Numbered from the stretch's first letter, positions 1 through 9,533 are shown. The stretch: DNA of 64,000 bases from Rubrivivax sp. (GCA_016719535.1 JADJYX010000013.1:372001-436000), one strand, 5' to 3'. Notes: a model not told the origin generated them from the letters alone. A program made the numbers and translations.

Positions 1-1081
1 GGCTCTTGAGCTTGATCTGCAGCCGCAGGTCGTTGACCGAGTCGGCATTGCGCAGCGCGTCCTCCAGCGTGACCATGCTGGACTCGTAGAGGTTGAAGAG
101 CGCCTGGTCGAAGGTCTGCATGCCCAGCTCGCCCGAGCGCTTCATCAGTTCCTTGATCTCGCCGACCTCGCCCTTGAAGATCATGTCCGACACCAGCGGC
201 GTATTGAGCAGCACCTCGACCGCCGCCACCCGCCCGCGGCCTTCCTGGCGCGGCAGCAGGCGCTGCGAGACGAGCGACTTGAGGTTGAGCGACAGGTCCA
301 TCAGCAGCTGCGCCCGCCGCTCTTCGGGGAAGAAGTTGATGATGCGGTCCAGCGCCTGGTTGGCGCTGTTGGCGTGCAGCGTGGCCATGCACAGGTGGCC
401 GGTCTCGGCGAAGGCCACCGCGTGCTCCATGGTCTCGCGGTCGCGGATCTCGCCCATCAGGATGACATCGGGCGCCTGGCGCAGGGTATTCTTCAGCGCG
501 ATCTCCCAGCCATCGGTGTCGATGCCGACCTCGCGCTGGGTGACGATGCAGTTCTTGTGCGGGTGCACGAACTCCACCGGATCCTCGATCGTGATGATGT
601 GGCCGTAGCTGTTCTCGTTGCGGTAGTCGACCATCGCCGCCAGCGAGGTGCTCTTGCCCGAGCCGGTGGCGCCGACGAAGATCACCAGCCCGCGCTTGGT
701 CATCGCCACGTCCTTCAGCACCACGGGCAGGTTGAGGCTGTCGATGGTGGGCAGCGTCTGCGGGATGGTGCGGAAGACCAGGCCCACGTGGCCCTGCTGC
801 AGAAAGGCATTGACGCGAAAACGCCCCACGCCGGACGGCGAGATGGCGAAATTGCACTCCTTGGTGCGCTCGAATTCGGCCGCCTGCTTGTCGTTCATCA
901 CCGCGCGCGCCAGCTGCAGCGTGTGCTGGCCGGTCAGCGGCTGCGGGCTGACCTTGGTGATCTTGCCGTCGACCTTGATCGCCGGCGGAAAGTCGGCGGT
1001 CAGGAAGAGGTCGGAGCCGTTGCGGCCGACCATCAGCCGCAGCAGGTCGTTGACGAATTTCGAGGCCTGGTCGCGTTCCAT
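1..1081 (-). CDS. pilU: Twitching motility ATPase PilU (3' end beyond window)
   Basis: PilT/PilU-family hexameric ATPase that helps power type IV pilus retraction at the cytoplasmic face of the inner membrane. The reading frame is open from its ATG at 1081 to the window edge, giving about 360 residues of an expected 370-385, so only the C-terminal tail is missing. Visible motifs are Walker A GATGSGKST, the Asp box region TIEDPVEF, Walker B-like ILMGEIRD and the His box HLCMATLHANSA. It follows pilT with an 11-bp gap on the same strand, the usual pilT-pilU order. The insertion-free N-terminus MERDQASKFVNDLLRLM is typical of PilU rather than PilT. Confidence 0.95.
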   Translation of the reverse strand, partial: MERDQASKFVNDLLRLMVGRNGSDLFLTADFPPAIKVDGKITKVSPQPLTGQHTLQLARAVMNDKQAAEFERTKECNFAISPSGVGRFRVNAFLQQGHVGLVFRTIPQTLPTIDSLNLPVVLKDVAMTKRGLVIFVGATGSGKSTSLAAMVDYRNENSYGHIITIEDPVEFVHPHKNCIVTQREVGIDTDGWEIALKNTLRQAPDVILMGEIRDRETMEHAVAFAETGHLCMATLHANSANQALDRIINFFPEERRAQLLMDLSLNLKSLVSQRLLPRQEGRGRVAAVEVLLNTPLVSDMIFKGEVGEIKELMKRSGELGMQTFDQALFNLYESSMVTLEDALRNADSVNDLRLQIKLKS

Positions 1082-1092
1082 TCAGGGCTCCC

Positions 1093-2136
1093 TCAGCCTG
1101 GAAAATTCTCGGGGATCTTCGCCTTGCCACGCGCCTCGGCGGCCGAGATCACGTTGCGCCGCACCAGGTCGGCCAGGTTCTGGTCCAGCGTCTGCATGCC
1201 CAGGCTCTGCCCGGTCTGGATCGAGCTGTACATCTGCGCGATCTTGTTCTCGCGGATCAGGTTCTTGATCGCCGAGGTGGCGATCATGATCTCGTGCGCG
1301 GCCACGCGGCCCGAACCGTCCTTGAGCTTGCACAAGGTCTGCGAAATCACCGCCACCAGCGACTCGGACAGCATCGCGCGCACCATCTCCTTCTCGGCCG
1401 CCGGGAAGACGTCGACCACGCGGTCGATCGTCTTGGCGGCGCTGCTGGTGTGCAGCGTGCCGAACACCAGGTGGCCGGTCTCGGCGGCGGTCAGCGCCAG
1501 GCGGATGGTCTCCAGGTCGCGCATCTCGCCCACCAGGATGGCGTCGGGGTCCTCGCGCAGCGCACTGCGCAGCGCATTGGCAAAGCTCAACGTGTGCGGG
1601 CCGACCTCGCGCTGGTTGATCAGGCACTTCTTGCTCTCGTGCACGAATTCGATCGGGTCTTCCACCGTCAGCACGTGGCCGTATTCATTCTCGTTGAGGT
1701 GGTTGACCATCGCCGCCAGCGTGGTGCTCTTGCCCGAACCGGTGGGCCCGGTCACCAGCACCAGCCCGCGCGGCTTGAGCGACAGCTCGGCAAACACCTT
1801 GGGCGTATTGAGCTGCTCGAGCGTGAGGATCTTGCTCGGGATGGTGCGGAAGACCGCGCCGGCACCGCGGTTCTGGTTGAAGGCATTGACGCGAAAGCGC
1901 GCCAGGCCCTGGATCTCGAACGAGAAGTCGCACTCGAGCGTGTCCTCGTAGTGCTTGCGCTGGGCATCGTTCATGATGTCGTACACCATGTCGTGCACCG
2001 ACTTGTGGTCCAGCGGGTCGACATTGATGCGCCGCACGTCGCCGTGCACGCGGATCATCGGCGGCAGCCCGGCCGACAGATGCAGGTCCGAGGCCTTGTT
2101 CTTGACGGAAAAGGCCAGCAGCTGGGTGATGTCCAT
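1093..2136 (-). CDS. pilT: Type IV pilus retraction ATPase PilT
   Basis: Main retraction ATPase of type IV pili, a cytoplasmic hexamer that depolymerises pilin for twitching motility. It is 347 residues from the ATG at 2136; an in-frame ATG lies two codons upstream (2142), but family members start MDITQLLAF. Motifs are Walker A GPTGSGKST, the Asp box TVEDPIEF, Walker B ILVGEMRD, and the His box HLVFGTLHTSSA. The signature AIRNLIRE appears as AIKNLIREN near the C-terminus. It heads a leftward pilT-pilU operon. The 74-80 bp gap to the divergent yggS must hold both promoters. Confidence 0.96.
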   Translation of the reverse strand: MDITQLLAFSVKNKASDLHLSAGLPPMIRVHGDVRRINVDPLDHKSVHDMVYDIMNDAQRKHYEDTLECDFSFEIQGLARFRVNAFNQNRGAGAVFRTIPSKILTLEQLNTPKVFAELSLKPRGLVLVTGPTGSGKSTTLAAMVNHLNENEYGHVLTVEDPIEFVHESKKCLINQREVGPHTLSFANALRSALREDPDAILVGEMRDLETIRLALTAAETGHLVFGTLHTSSAAKTIDRVVDVFPAAEKEMVRAMLSESLVAVISQTLCKLKDGSGRVAAHEIMIATSAIKNLIRENKIAQMYSSIQTGQSLGMQTLDQNLADLVRRNVISAAEARGKAKIPENFPG

Positions 2137-2216
2137 CGCCATGGGAAGGGGCGCTCGCGGGCGCGGTCAACAATGCGGCGCGCCGATACGGATGCGCGGA
2201 CGGGTCTCGGGGGATT

Positions 2217-2909
2217 ATGGTCAGCATCGGAAGCAAGCTGCAAGAAGTGAAGGGACGCATCGTCCGCGCCTGCGCGGCCGCCGGCCGCGCCGAGAACAGC
2301 GTCACGCTGCTGGCCGTCAGCAAGACCTTCGGCGCCGACGCGGTGCGCGCGGCCCATGCCGCCGGGCAGCGCCATTTCGGCGAGAACTACGTGCAAGAGG
2401 GGCTGGCCAAGATCGAGGCGCTGGCCGACCTGCGCGCGCAGCTGCAGTGGCACCTGATCGGCCCGCTGCAGAGCAACAAGACGCGCGCGGTGGCCGAGGC
2501 CTTCGACTGGGTGCATGCGGTCGACCGCCTGAAGATCGCGCAGCGCCTGGCCGAACAGCGCCCGGCCTGGCTGCCGCCGCTGCAGCTGTGCCTGCAGGTC
2601 AATATCAGCGGCGAAGACAGCAAGAGCGGCGTGGCCCCGGCCGACGTGCCGGCGCTGGCCGCCGCGGTGGCCGCACTGCCGCGCGAGCGGGTGCAGCTGC
2701 GCGGGCTGATGGCCATCCCCGAGCCGGCGGCAGACCCCCAGGCGCAGCGCCAGCCGCACCGCGCGCTGCGCGATCTGCTGGCCACGCTGCAGGCCGGCGG
2801 CCTGGCGCTGGACACCCTGTCGATGGGCATGAGCGCCGACCTCGAAGCGGCCATTCTCGAAGGCGCGACGATGGTGCGCATCGGCACCGCCATTTTCGGT
2901 CAGCGCTGA
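2217..2909 (+). CDS. yggS: YggS/PROSC family pyridoxal-phosphate homeostasis protein
   Basis: Single-domain PLP-binding protein with an alanine-racemase-like TIM barrel. It is thought to carry and buffer PLP and to affect amino-acid pools rather than catalyse a reaction. The 230-residue length fits the family. The PLP lysine lies in LLAVSKTF near residue 38, and the conserved blocks HFGENYVQE, WHLIGPLQSNK and LSMGMSADLEAAI are all present. It is divergent from pilT, and yggS beside pilT/proC is a common arrangement in proteobacteria. Here proC is 8 kb away, with unrelated genes in between. Confidence 0.93.
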   Translation: MVSIGSKLQEVKGRIVRACAAAGRAENSVTLLAVSKTFGADAVRAAHAAGQRHFGENYVQEGLAKIEALADLRAQLQWHLIGPLQSNKTRAVAEAFDWVHAVDRLKIAQRLAEQRPAWLPPLQLCLQVNISGEDSKSGVAPADVPALAAAVAALPRERVQLRGLMAIPEPAADPQAQRQPHRALRDLLATLQAGGLALDTLSMGMSADLEAAILEGATMVRIGTAIFGQR

Positions 2910-3142
2910 TCGGCGCGACAAAGTACTGCACACAGCCGGGCGCCGCGGCCTTCACCCCTGGTTACCGGCGGAGGTTTCTGCAACACTGATCCCGTCCCGA
3001 TCCGCAGGGGTGGCACCAAGTCAGCTGCGGATCATGGAGATCGTGCGGGGGTGGCGCGCAGCCAGCCGCAGCGAATCGGAGGCCCTCAACGGGCCATTCG
3101 GGCCCTCACCGGCCTCGTCCCTCGCCACCCCGGGATCCGACC

Positions 3143-5344
3143 ATGCCACCCCTGAGTCGATTTACCGTTCTCATCGAGCGCCGCCTGCCGCGGGCCGCCG
3201 CGGTCTTTGCCGCCTGCGCCGCGCTGGTGGTTTCCGCACTGGCGCTCTCGCCGGCCCGCGCCGCCGCCGCCGACGTCTCCGAGCGCAAGCTCGCCCGCGA
3301 CCTGAAGCTCGAACTCGCCAATGCCGGCCAGCCCGCTGTGCAGTGGGCGCGCAACGTCAACGGCGTGCGCCACGTGCAGGCCATCATCGTCACCGACGGC
3401 GCCGACCCCGAGATGACCGACCTGCGCGCCGCCGTGCTGCGCAGCGGCGGCTCGGTGCATGGCGTCTTTCCGTCGATGCGCGCCCTCAGCGTGCAGGTCG
3501 GGGCCGGCCAGCTGAGCGCGCTGGCACAGCGCAAGGACGTGGTCAGCGTATCGCCCAACCGCGCCGTCGCGCGCACCGCCAGCACGCTGGAGGCCATCAC
3601 CGGTGCGCTCACCACCAACGTACGCACCAACAGCACCAAGACCAGCTACAGCGGCTGGGACGGCAGCGGCGTCGGCATCGCCGTGCTCGATACCGGCGTG
3701 ATGGCCGCACACGACGCCTTCCGCAATGCCAGCGGTGTGTCGCGCGTGAAGGCCAGCGTCAGCATGCTCAACACCACGGCGGCCAACTGGACCACCGGCG
3801 TCGGCACCACCTCTTCGCTCAAGCCGGGCAGCAACTCGCTCAGCAACTATGAGAGCTCGATCAGTACCGCGACCTCGTTGACGCAGGACCCATACGGCCA
3901 CGGCACGCATGTGGCATCGGTGGCCGTCGGCAGCGCGCGCCACTATGTGGCGGGCACGCCCGACACCACCGGCATCGCGCCCAACGCCAACCTCTACGAC
4001 GTGCGCGTGCTCAACCAATCGGGCCTAGGCACGATGAGCGATGTGCTCGAGGGCATGCAGTGGGTGATCTACAACGCCCGCGCGCTCAATATCCGCGTGC
4101 TCAACCTCAGCCTGGCCGCCGCCTCTACCGAATCGTGGCAGACCGACCCGCTGTGCATCGCCGCCCGCAGCGCCGCCGCGGCCGGCGTCACCGTCGTCGT
4201 GGCCGCCGGCAACTATGGCGTCACGCTGACCGGCCAGGAAGCCTTCGGCACCATCGGCTCACCCGGTCACGACCCCTCGGTGATCACCGTCGGCGCGGTC
4301 AATTTCAAGGACACCACGGGCCGCAGCGACGACGTCGTCACGCACTTCAGCTCGCGCGGCCCGACGCGCGGCGGCAGCCTCAACGCCAGCGGCGTGCGCG
4401 TGCCGGACAACCTGCTCAAGCCCGACCTCGTGGCCCCCGGCAACAAGATCGTCGGCGCCGCGGCGACGCAGGCTTCGAGCAGCACACCCACCTTGAATAC
4501 GCTGGCCTCGCTGTTCGGCAGCGTGCTGGTGACGCCGCTGGGCATCACGCCGGTCTACCCCGAGATGCAGATGCTGATGAGCGGCACCTCGATCGCCGCG
4601 CCGGCCGTGGCCGGCACGGTGGCGCTGATGCTGCAGGCCAACCCCGGGCTGACGCCGCCGCTGGTCAAGGCCATCCTGCAATACAGCGCGCAGCCCACCG
4701 CCGACGGCAACCTGCTGCAGCAAGGCGCCGGCATGCTCAACATCAGCGGTGCGATGGCGCTGGCCACCTCGCTGCGCACCGACATCGCCTCTGCGGTCGA
4801 GGCCGGCACGCTGACGGCCGGGGCCAACCTGCTGGCGTCCGGCAAGACCATGCCGACGCCCAGCTCCAGCATCGGCGGCTCGGGTTTCAGCTGGTCGGGC
4901 ATGGTCTTCGCCGGCGGCAACCGCGTGCTCTCGGGCAACGAGCTGTTCACCAAGTTTCAGCCGATCTGGGACCCCCGCCTGACCTGGGCCGGCAATGTGG
5001 CGCGCAAGCGTGACGTCGTCTACTGGACAGGCAACGGCATCCCGGTCAACACCTACCCGCGCTATTTCACCGACGTGGCGGCATCGAACCAGACGCTGAT
5101 CACGTCCGGCGTGCGCCGCGGCGACACGCTGCTGGGCACCAGTTCGTCGATCGCCAGGACCGGCCTCTTCATGAAGGCCAAGGACTTGTCGAGCTGGCTG
5201 ATCAGCGGCAGCGGCCTCGTGCTCAGCGAAGGCCTGGTGCTCAGCGAGGGGCTCGTCCTCAGCGAAGGCCTGGTCCTCAGCGAAGGCCTGGTGCTCAGCG
5301 AGGGCCTGGTCCTCAGCGAAGGGCTCACGCTGGGCGAGAGGTGA
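3143..5344 (+). CDS. Secreted subtilisin-like S8 serine protease with C-terminal hexapeptide repeats
   Basis: Predicted exported subtilase of 733 residues. An N-terminal signal peptide (arginine-rich start, hydrophobic AAVFAACAALVVSALAL, then ARAAAA) precedes an inhibitor-like prodomain of roughly 130 residues. The catalytic triad is clear: Asp in IAVLDTGV, His in GHGTHVASVA, Ser in MSGTSIAAPAVAG, with the oxyanion Asn region VAAGNYG. After the catalytic domain there is a region of about 170 residues of unclear fold, and the last 42 residues are seven GLVLSE-type hexapeptide units, the last one degenerate. Its substrate is unknown. A perfect hairpin lies just after the stop. The gene is accessory relative to the core genes around it. 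Confidence 0.92.
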   Translation: MPPLSRFTVLIERRLPRAAAVFAACAALVVSALALSPARAAAADVSERKLARDLKLELANAGQPAVQWARNVNGVRHVQAIIVTDGADPEMTDLRAAVLRSGGSVHGVFPSMRALSVQVGAGQLSALAQRKDVVSVSPNRAVARTASTLEAITGALTTNVRTNSTKTSYSGWDGSGVGIAVLDTGVMAAHDAFRNASGVSRVKASVSMLNTTAANWTTGVGTTSSLKPGSNSLSNYESSISTATSLTQDPYGHGTHVASVAVGSARHYVAGTPDTTGIAPNANLYDVRVLNQSGLGTMSDVLEGMQWVIYNARALNIRVLNLSLAAASTESWQTDPLCIAARSAAAAGVTVVVAAGNYGVTLTGQEAFGTIGSPGHDPSVITVGAVNFKDTTGRSDDVVTHFSSRGPTRGGSLNASGVRVPDNLLKPDLVAPGNKIVGAAATQASSSTPTLNTLASLFGSVLVTPLGITPVYPEMQMLMSGTSIAAPAVAGTVALMLQANPGLTPPLVKAILQYSAQPTADGNLLQQGAGMLNISGAMALATSLRTDIASAVEAGTLTAGANLLASGKTMPTPSSSIGGSGFSWSGMVFAGGNRVLSGNELFTKFQPIWDPRLTWAGNVARKRDVVYWTGNGIPVNTYPRYFTDVAASNQTLITSGVRRGDTLLGTSSSIARTGLFMKAKDLSSWLISGSGLVLSEGLVLSEGLVLSEGLVLSEGLVLSEGLVLSEGLTLGER
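5213..5338 (+). repeat. Seven tandem 18-bp units coding GLVLSE hexapeptides
   Basis: Seven contiguous in-frame 18-bp units end the S8 protease gene. Six encode GLVLSE exactly and the seventh, at 5321-5338, encodes GLTLGE. The DNA differs between units only at third positions (gtg/gtc, ctc/ctg, gaa/gag), so the array is partly homogenised. Period and frame match, so repeat number could change without disrupting the stop. Confidence 0.95.
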
Positions 5345-5350
5345 CGGGTC

Positions 5351-5378
5351 GCGGCGGGCCCGGCTCAAGGCCCGCCGC
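5351..5378 (+). terminator. Hairpin after S8 protease gene, no U-tract
   Basis: A perfect 10-bp stem (GCGGCGGGCC with GGCCCGCCGC) and an 8-nt loop start 7 bp after the protease stop. No T-run follows, so it is either a weak or Rho-assisted terminator or an mRNA-stabilising hairpin. It separates the protease from the downstream c-di-GMP gene. Confidence 0.5.
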
Positions 5379-5421
5379 ATTCGGCCGATAAGGTCGATGA
5401 TTCCCGACACTTCAGCACCCC

Positions 5422-8013
5422 ATGCGCGACACACCATCCGGACCCGCCGCCGCTCCCACGGCCTGGTGGTCGCGCCTGCACGGGGCGCTGATGCCCGACT
5501 ACAACCGCCAGGCCACCCTCTACTGGTGGACGATCGCGCTGCTGGGCGGCGCCGTGCTGGTGGTCTCGCTGGTGAAGGTCGCCGCGCTCAGCACCACGGC
5601 CTGGCTGCAGATCGCCATCGGCATGGCCATCGCCATGCTGGCGGGCATCTTCCCGGTGCGCATCCCGCGCTCGAAAAATTCGTTCGCCGCCGGCGAGGTG
5701 TTCATCTTCCTGCTGCTGCTCGTCCATGGCCCGGCGGCGGCCGTGCTCGCGGCGGCCGGCGAAGGCGCGATCGGCTCGTATCGCACGTCCAGGCGCTGGA
5801 CCAGCCGCCTCATCAGCCCGGCGATGGCCGCGCTGGCCATGTTTCTGGCCGGGTCGCTGCTGCACACGCTGATCGACGCGGCGGGGGCGACGGGCAACGC
5901 CAGCGCCGCGCTGCTGATCCTGGCCACCATGGCCTGCGCGCTGCTGTATTTCCTGGCCAATGCGCTGATGGTGACGACGGTGCCGCGCCTCAAGCGCGGC
6001 GAACGCATCCAGCTGTCGGACCTGTTCGACGTCTTCGGCTGGGTCGGCATCGCCTACGCCGGCAGCGCCGCCGTCTCGGCGCTGCTCTACCTGGCCTATC
6101 TCACCTCGGGCATCGGCGTGCTGATGGCCGTGGTGCCCATCCTGGCGATGATGCTGGCCACGCTGCACTATTTCTTCCGCCAGCAGGAGGCAGCCGAGGC
6201 CGTGCGCGAGGCCGCCGAGGCCGCCGCCGAGCGCGAGACCGAGGTCGCCGCCCGCCACCTGCAGGAGCTGCGGGCCAGCGAACAGCGCTTCCACAGCGCC
6301 TTCACGCATGCCTCCATCGGCATGGCGCTGCTGTCGTTCGAAGGGCGCATGCTGCAGGCCAACCCGGCGCTGCGCGAACTGCTCGGCCGCGGCGACGACG
6401 AGCTCGTCGGCCAGTCGATCGTCGACTTCGTGCTGGCCGAAGACCGCCCCGTGCTGCAGCGCCAGCTCGGGCTGGTCGACGCGCATGAATTCGAGGGCTT
6501 CGCGCTCGAACTGCGCTGCCGCCACCGCGACGGCCATGCGGTGTGGGTGTCGGCGCACTGCAGCTTCTTCTCGGAACCCGGCGCCGCCACGCCCTGCCTG
6601 ATCCTGCAGTCGCAGGACATCACCCCGCGCCGCAAGGCCGAGCAGGAGCTGCAGCACATCGCCTTCCACGACAGCCTGACCGGCCTGCCCAACCGGCGCC
6701 GCTTCCACGAGCTGCTGGGGCAGGCCGTGGCGCGCGCGCAGACCGATCCGCACGCCGCCTTCGCGGTGATGTTTCTCGACTTCGACCGCTTCAAGCTCAT
6801 CAACGACAGCCTCGGCCACGACGCCGGCGATGCCTTCCTGGTGCAGGTGTCGCAGCGCATCCGCGCGCAGCTGCGCCCGGACGACGTGGTGGCCCGTCTG
6901 GGCGGCGACGAATTTGCCGTGCTGGCCTGCCCGCTGGAACACGAACGCCATGCCACCGCGCTGGCCGAGCGGCTGATGGCCGCCATGAGCGACCCCTTCC
7001 ATGTCGCCGACACCGAGCTGATGACCAGCGCCAGCATCGGCATCACCTTCAGTGCACTGGGCTACCAGCGCGCCGAGGACGTGCTGCGCGACGCCGACAC
7101 CGCGATGTACAAGGCCAAGGCCGGCGGCAGGGCGCGCTACGAATTGTTCGACGCCAGCCTGCACACCGAGGTGGCCCAGCGCCTGCGGCTGGAAGGCGAC
7201 CTGCGCCGCGCCATCGACGAGGGTCGGCTGTCGGTGCACTACCAGCCCCTGTTCGACCTGCGCAGCGGCCGGCCGCTGGGCTTCGAGGCGCTGGTGCGCT
7301 GGCAGCACCCCGAGGACGGCAGCATCAGCCCGGCGGCCTTCCTGCCGATCGCCGAGGAGGCCGGGTTGATGATCAAGCTGTCGGACTTCGTGCTGCACTG
7401 CGCCTGCCACCAGCTGCGCCAGTGGCAGCAGTTCATGCCCGCGGGCGAGCCGCTGTCGATGAGCGTCAATATCTCCGGCCACGACATCGCCCATGCATCG
7501 TTCGTGGCCCGCGTCGGCCGCGCGCTGGTGGAGACGGGACTGCGCCCGCAGCAGCTGTGCCTGGAACTCACCGAGAACATCCTCTCGGCCCGGCTGGAGG
7601 CGGCGATGCCGGTGCTGCACGACCTGCGCCGCCTGGGTGTGCGGCTGGCCATCGACGACTTCGGCACCGGTTATTCGTCGCTGAGCCACCTGTCCACGCT
7701 GCCCATCGACGAGCTGAAGATCGACCGCAGCTTCGTCGCCCGCCTGGGCGACGGCCGCAACGAGGCCGCCGTGGTGCGCTCGGTGGTGCTGCTGGGTCAC
7801 AGCCTGGGCAAGCGCGTGGTCGCCGAAGGCATCGAGACCGAGGCGCAGCTGGCGCAGTTGCGCGACCTGGGCTGCCGCGTCGGGCAGGGCTATCTGATGG
7901 GGCGGCCGCTGCCGGCCGACAGCGCCTGGCGCCACCTCGAGGACGGCCATCCAGCACCGCCGCCGGACCCGGCGGCGATGCCCGCCTTCCAGCCGTCGAC
8001 GCTGCTGCACTAG
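5422..8013 (+). CDS. Membrane PAS-GGDEF-EAL c-di-GMP turnover protein
   Basis: Inner-membrane enzyme for cyclic-di-GMP metabolism, 863 residues. The N-terminal ~250 residues hold about seven hydrophobic segments forming an unassigned integral-membrane sensor domain. A short charged coiled linker follows, then a PAS domain from about residue 283, a GGDEF domain with intact GGDEF near residue 493, and an EAL domain with intact FEALVRW near residue 620 and DDFGTGYSS. ENIL and the KIDRSFV loop are also present. Both active sites look complete, so synthesis and hydrolysis are both possible; in many such fusions one activity dominates. There is no adjacent partner gene. A link to type IV pili or surface behaviour would be inference only. 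Confidence 0.93.
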   Translation: MRDTPSGPAAAPTAWWSRLHGALMPDYNRQATLYWWTIALLGGAVLVVSLVKVAALSTTAWLQIAIGMAIAMLAGIFPVRIPRSKNSFAAGEVFIFLLLLVHGPAAAVLAAAGEGAIGSYRTSRRWTSRLISPAMAALAMFLAGSLLHTLIDAAGATGNASAALLILATMACALLYFLANALMVTTVPRLKRGERIQLSDLFDVFGWVGIAYAGSAAVSALLYLAYLTSGIGVLMAVVPILAMMLATLHYFFRQQEAAEAVREAAEAAAERETEVAARHLQELRASEQRFHSAFTHASIGMALLSFEGRMLQANPALRELLGRGDDELVGQSIVDFVLAEDRPVLQRQLGLVDAHEFEGFALELRCRHRDGHAVWVSAHCSFFSEPGAATPCLILQSQDITPRRKAEQELQHIAFHDSLTGLPNRRRFHELLGQAVARAQTDPHAAFAVMFLDFDRFKLINDSLGHDAGDAFLVQVSQRIRAQLRPDDVVARLGGDEFAVLACPLEHERHATALAERLMAAMSDPFHVADTELMTSASIGITFSALGYQRAEDVLRDADTAMYKAKAGGRARYELFDASLHTEVAQRLRLEGDLRRAIDEGRLSVHYQPLFDLRSGRPLGFEALVRWQHPEDGSISPAAFLPIAEEAGLMIKLSDFVLHCACHQLRQWQQFMPAGEPLSMSVNISGHDIAHASFVARVGRALVETGLRPQQLCLELTENILSARLEAAMPVLHDLRRLGVRLAIDDFGTGYSSLSHLSTLPIDELKIDRSFVARLGDGRNEAAVVRSVVLLGHSLGKRVVAEGIETEAQLAQLRDLGCRVGQGYLMGRPLPADSAWRHLEDGHPAPPPDPAAMPAFQPSTLLH

Positions 8014-8038
8014 GACCGGCGCGGCGCAACGGGTGCGA

Positions 8039-8527
8039 TCACAGCGGCAGCTGCGCGCTGTTCTTCACCTCTTCCATCACCGCATAGGTGCGCGTCTCGC
8101 GCACGCCGGGCAGCGTCCAGATCACGCTGCCGATGAACTGGCGGTAGGCGGCCATGTCGGCCACGCGCGTCTTCAGCAGGTAGTCGAAGCCACCGGCCAC
8201 CAGGTGCGCCTCCAGGATCTCGGGCCGCACCTGCACCGCGGCCCTGAAGTTGTCCATCACGTCGTGCACCGTGCGGTCGAGCAGCACCTCGACGAAGACC
8301 AGCAGCCCGGCACCCAGCTTGACCGGGTTCAGCCGCGCCTCGTAGCCCAGGATGTAGCCGTCGCGGGTGAGGCGCTTGACGCGCTCGAGCACCGCCGTCG
8401 GCGACAGGTGCACGGTCTCGGCCAGCTTGAGGTTGCTGATGCGGCCGTCGGCCTGCAGCACGCGCAGGATGCGGGCATCGATCTTGTCGATGCCGCGGTC
8501 GGCGCGGCCGTCGTCGGGGCTGTCCAT
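8039..8527 (-). CDS. lrp: Lrp/AsnC family transcriptional regulator
   Basis: Leucine-responsive-type regulator with an N-terminal winged helix-turn-helix (IDKIDARILRVLQADGR, then LAETVHLSPTAVLERVKRL) and a C-terminal RAM/AsnC ligand-binding domain. The ATG at 8527 gives 162 residues, the length of classical Lrp; a longer open frame upstream is not family-like. It follows the thioredoxin gene at 51 bp on the same strand, with the amino-acid enzyme GDH next. It resembles Lrp/BkdR more than the short AsnC type. A role in amino-acid metabolism is the family expectation, and its targets cannot be read from the window. Confidence 0.9.
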   Translation of the reverse strand: MDSPDDGRADRGIDKIDARILRVLQADGRISNLKLAETVHLSPTAVLERVKRLTRDGYILGYEARLNPVKLGAGLLVFVEVLLDRTVHDVMDNFRAAVQVRPEILEAHLVAGGFDYLLKTRVADMAAYRQFIGSVIWTLPGVRETRTYAVMEEVKNSAQLPL

Positions 8528-8577
8528 GGCGCGCGATTGTCGCCGGCCCCGGCCCGTCTGCGACTCAGGTCGGCGCC

Positions 8578-9444
8578 TCAGTTCAGGTACATGCCCAGGT
8601 AGCGGCGGCCGCGGCTGACGGCCTCGGCATCGCCGCAGACGCCGAACCACTCGACGAGCTGCGCGCGCGCCTTCTCGCGCCAGTCGGCCTTGTCGCGCAG
8701 CACCACCTCCAGCAGCTGGTCGAAGGCGGCATTGAAATCGCCCTCGTAGACCTGGATGGCGGCGAGCGCGAAGCGCGCCTCGAAATCCTTCGCATTGGCG
8801 GCGATGCGCGCCGCCAGCGCCGCCGGATCACCTTGCGGCTTGTTGCGCGCCAGCTCGATGCGCTTGGCCAGCGCGGCATGGCGGTCGTTGCGCGAACCCT
8901 CGGCCACGCGGTCGAGCAGCGCCTGCGCGTCGTCGAGCGCGCCGCGCGCGATCACGCGCTCGGCGAGGTCGAGCGTGGCCTCGACATGGCCGGGCTGCAT
9001 CGCCAGCGCCTGGCGCAGCAGCGCCTCGGCCAGCGCGCCATCGGGCGCGCTGGCGGCCTGCTCGCGCAATTCGTCCACCGGCGACACCTGCGGCTTGACG
9101 TGCTTGTCGAGGAAGGCGCGCACCTGGCCTTCGGGCAGCGCACCCGTAAACTGGTCGACCAGCTGGCCGCCCTTGATCAGGAAGACATGCGGGATGCTGC
9201 GCAGCTGCAGCGCCTGCGCCACGCCGGGGCATTCGTCGGAATTGAGCTTGGCCAGCACGAACTGGCCGCCGTAGGCCTGCACCAGCTTCTCGAGCACCGG
9301 CTTGAGGCTCTTGCAGGGCCCGCACCAGGGCGCCCAGCAGTCCAGCAGCACCGGAACCTGCATCGAGCGTTCGATGACGGCGGTTTCGAAGTCGGCATCG
9401 GTGACGTCGAAAGAGAGGGCGGAAGGCGAGGCGGAGGTCTGCAT
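8578..9444 (-). CDS. cnoX: CnoX/YbbN-type thioredoxin with TPR-like C-terminus
   Basis: Cytoplasmic chaperedoxin of 288 residues. The N-terminal thioredoxin fold carries an intact CGPC active site (LDCWAPWCGPCKSL), unlike the E. coli protein, which lacks the dithiol. From about residue 120 a helical tetratricopeptide-like region follows, with repeated helix pairs such as DGALAEALLRQALAMQPGH. In the family, CnoX holds oxidatively damaged clients and passes them to GroEL or DnaK. The ATG at 9444 matches the homologue start MQTSASPSALSFDVTD-like. It lies between lrp and the dehydrogenase on one strand with gaps of 51 and 89 bp, so co-transcription is possible. Confidence 0.88.
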   Translation of the reverse strand: MQTSASPSALSFDVTDADFETAVIERSMQVPVLLDCWAPWCGPCKSLKPVLEKLVQAYGGQFVLAKLNSDECPGVAQALQLRSIPHVFLIKGGQLVDQFTGALPEGQVRAFLDKHVKPQVSPVDELREQAASAPDGALAEALLRQALAMQPGHVEATLDLAERVIARGALDDAQALLDRVAEGSRNDRHAALAKRIELARNKPQGDPAALAARIAANAKDFEARFALAAIQVYEGDFNAAFDQLLEVVLRDKADWREKARAQLVEWFGVCGDAEAVSRGRRYLGMYLN

Positions 9445-9533
9445 GGTGGTCGGGCGATTCGGGTCAGTCGCCGCGAACGCGGCGGTCGGCAAGGATATGG
9501 GGATGGCGGCCGACGCTGCAAGGCGCCGTCCGG

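Noticed and set aside
5213..5338. Regular 18-bp repeats resembling a small repeat array or CRISPR
   Set aside because: Units are contiguous without spacers, in frame with the protease and vary only at silent positions, so this is a coding tandem repeat.
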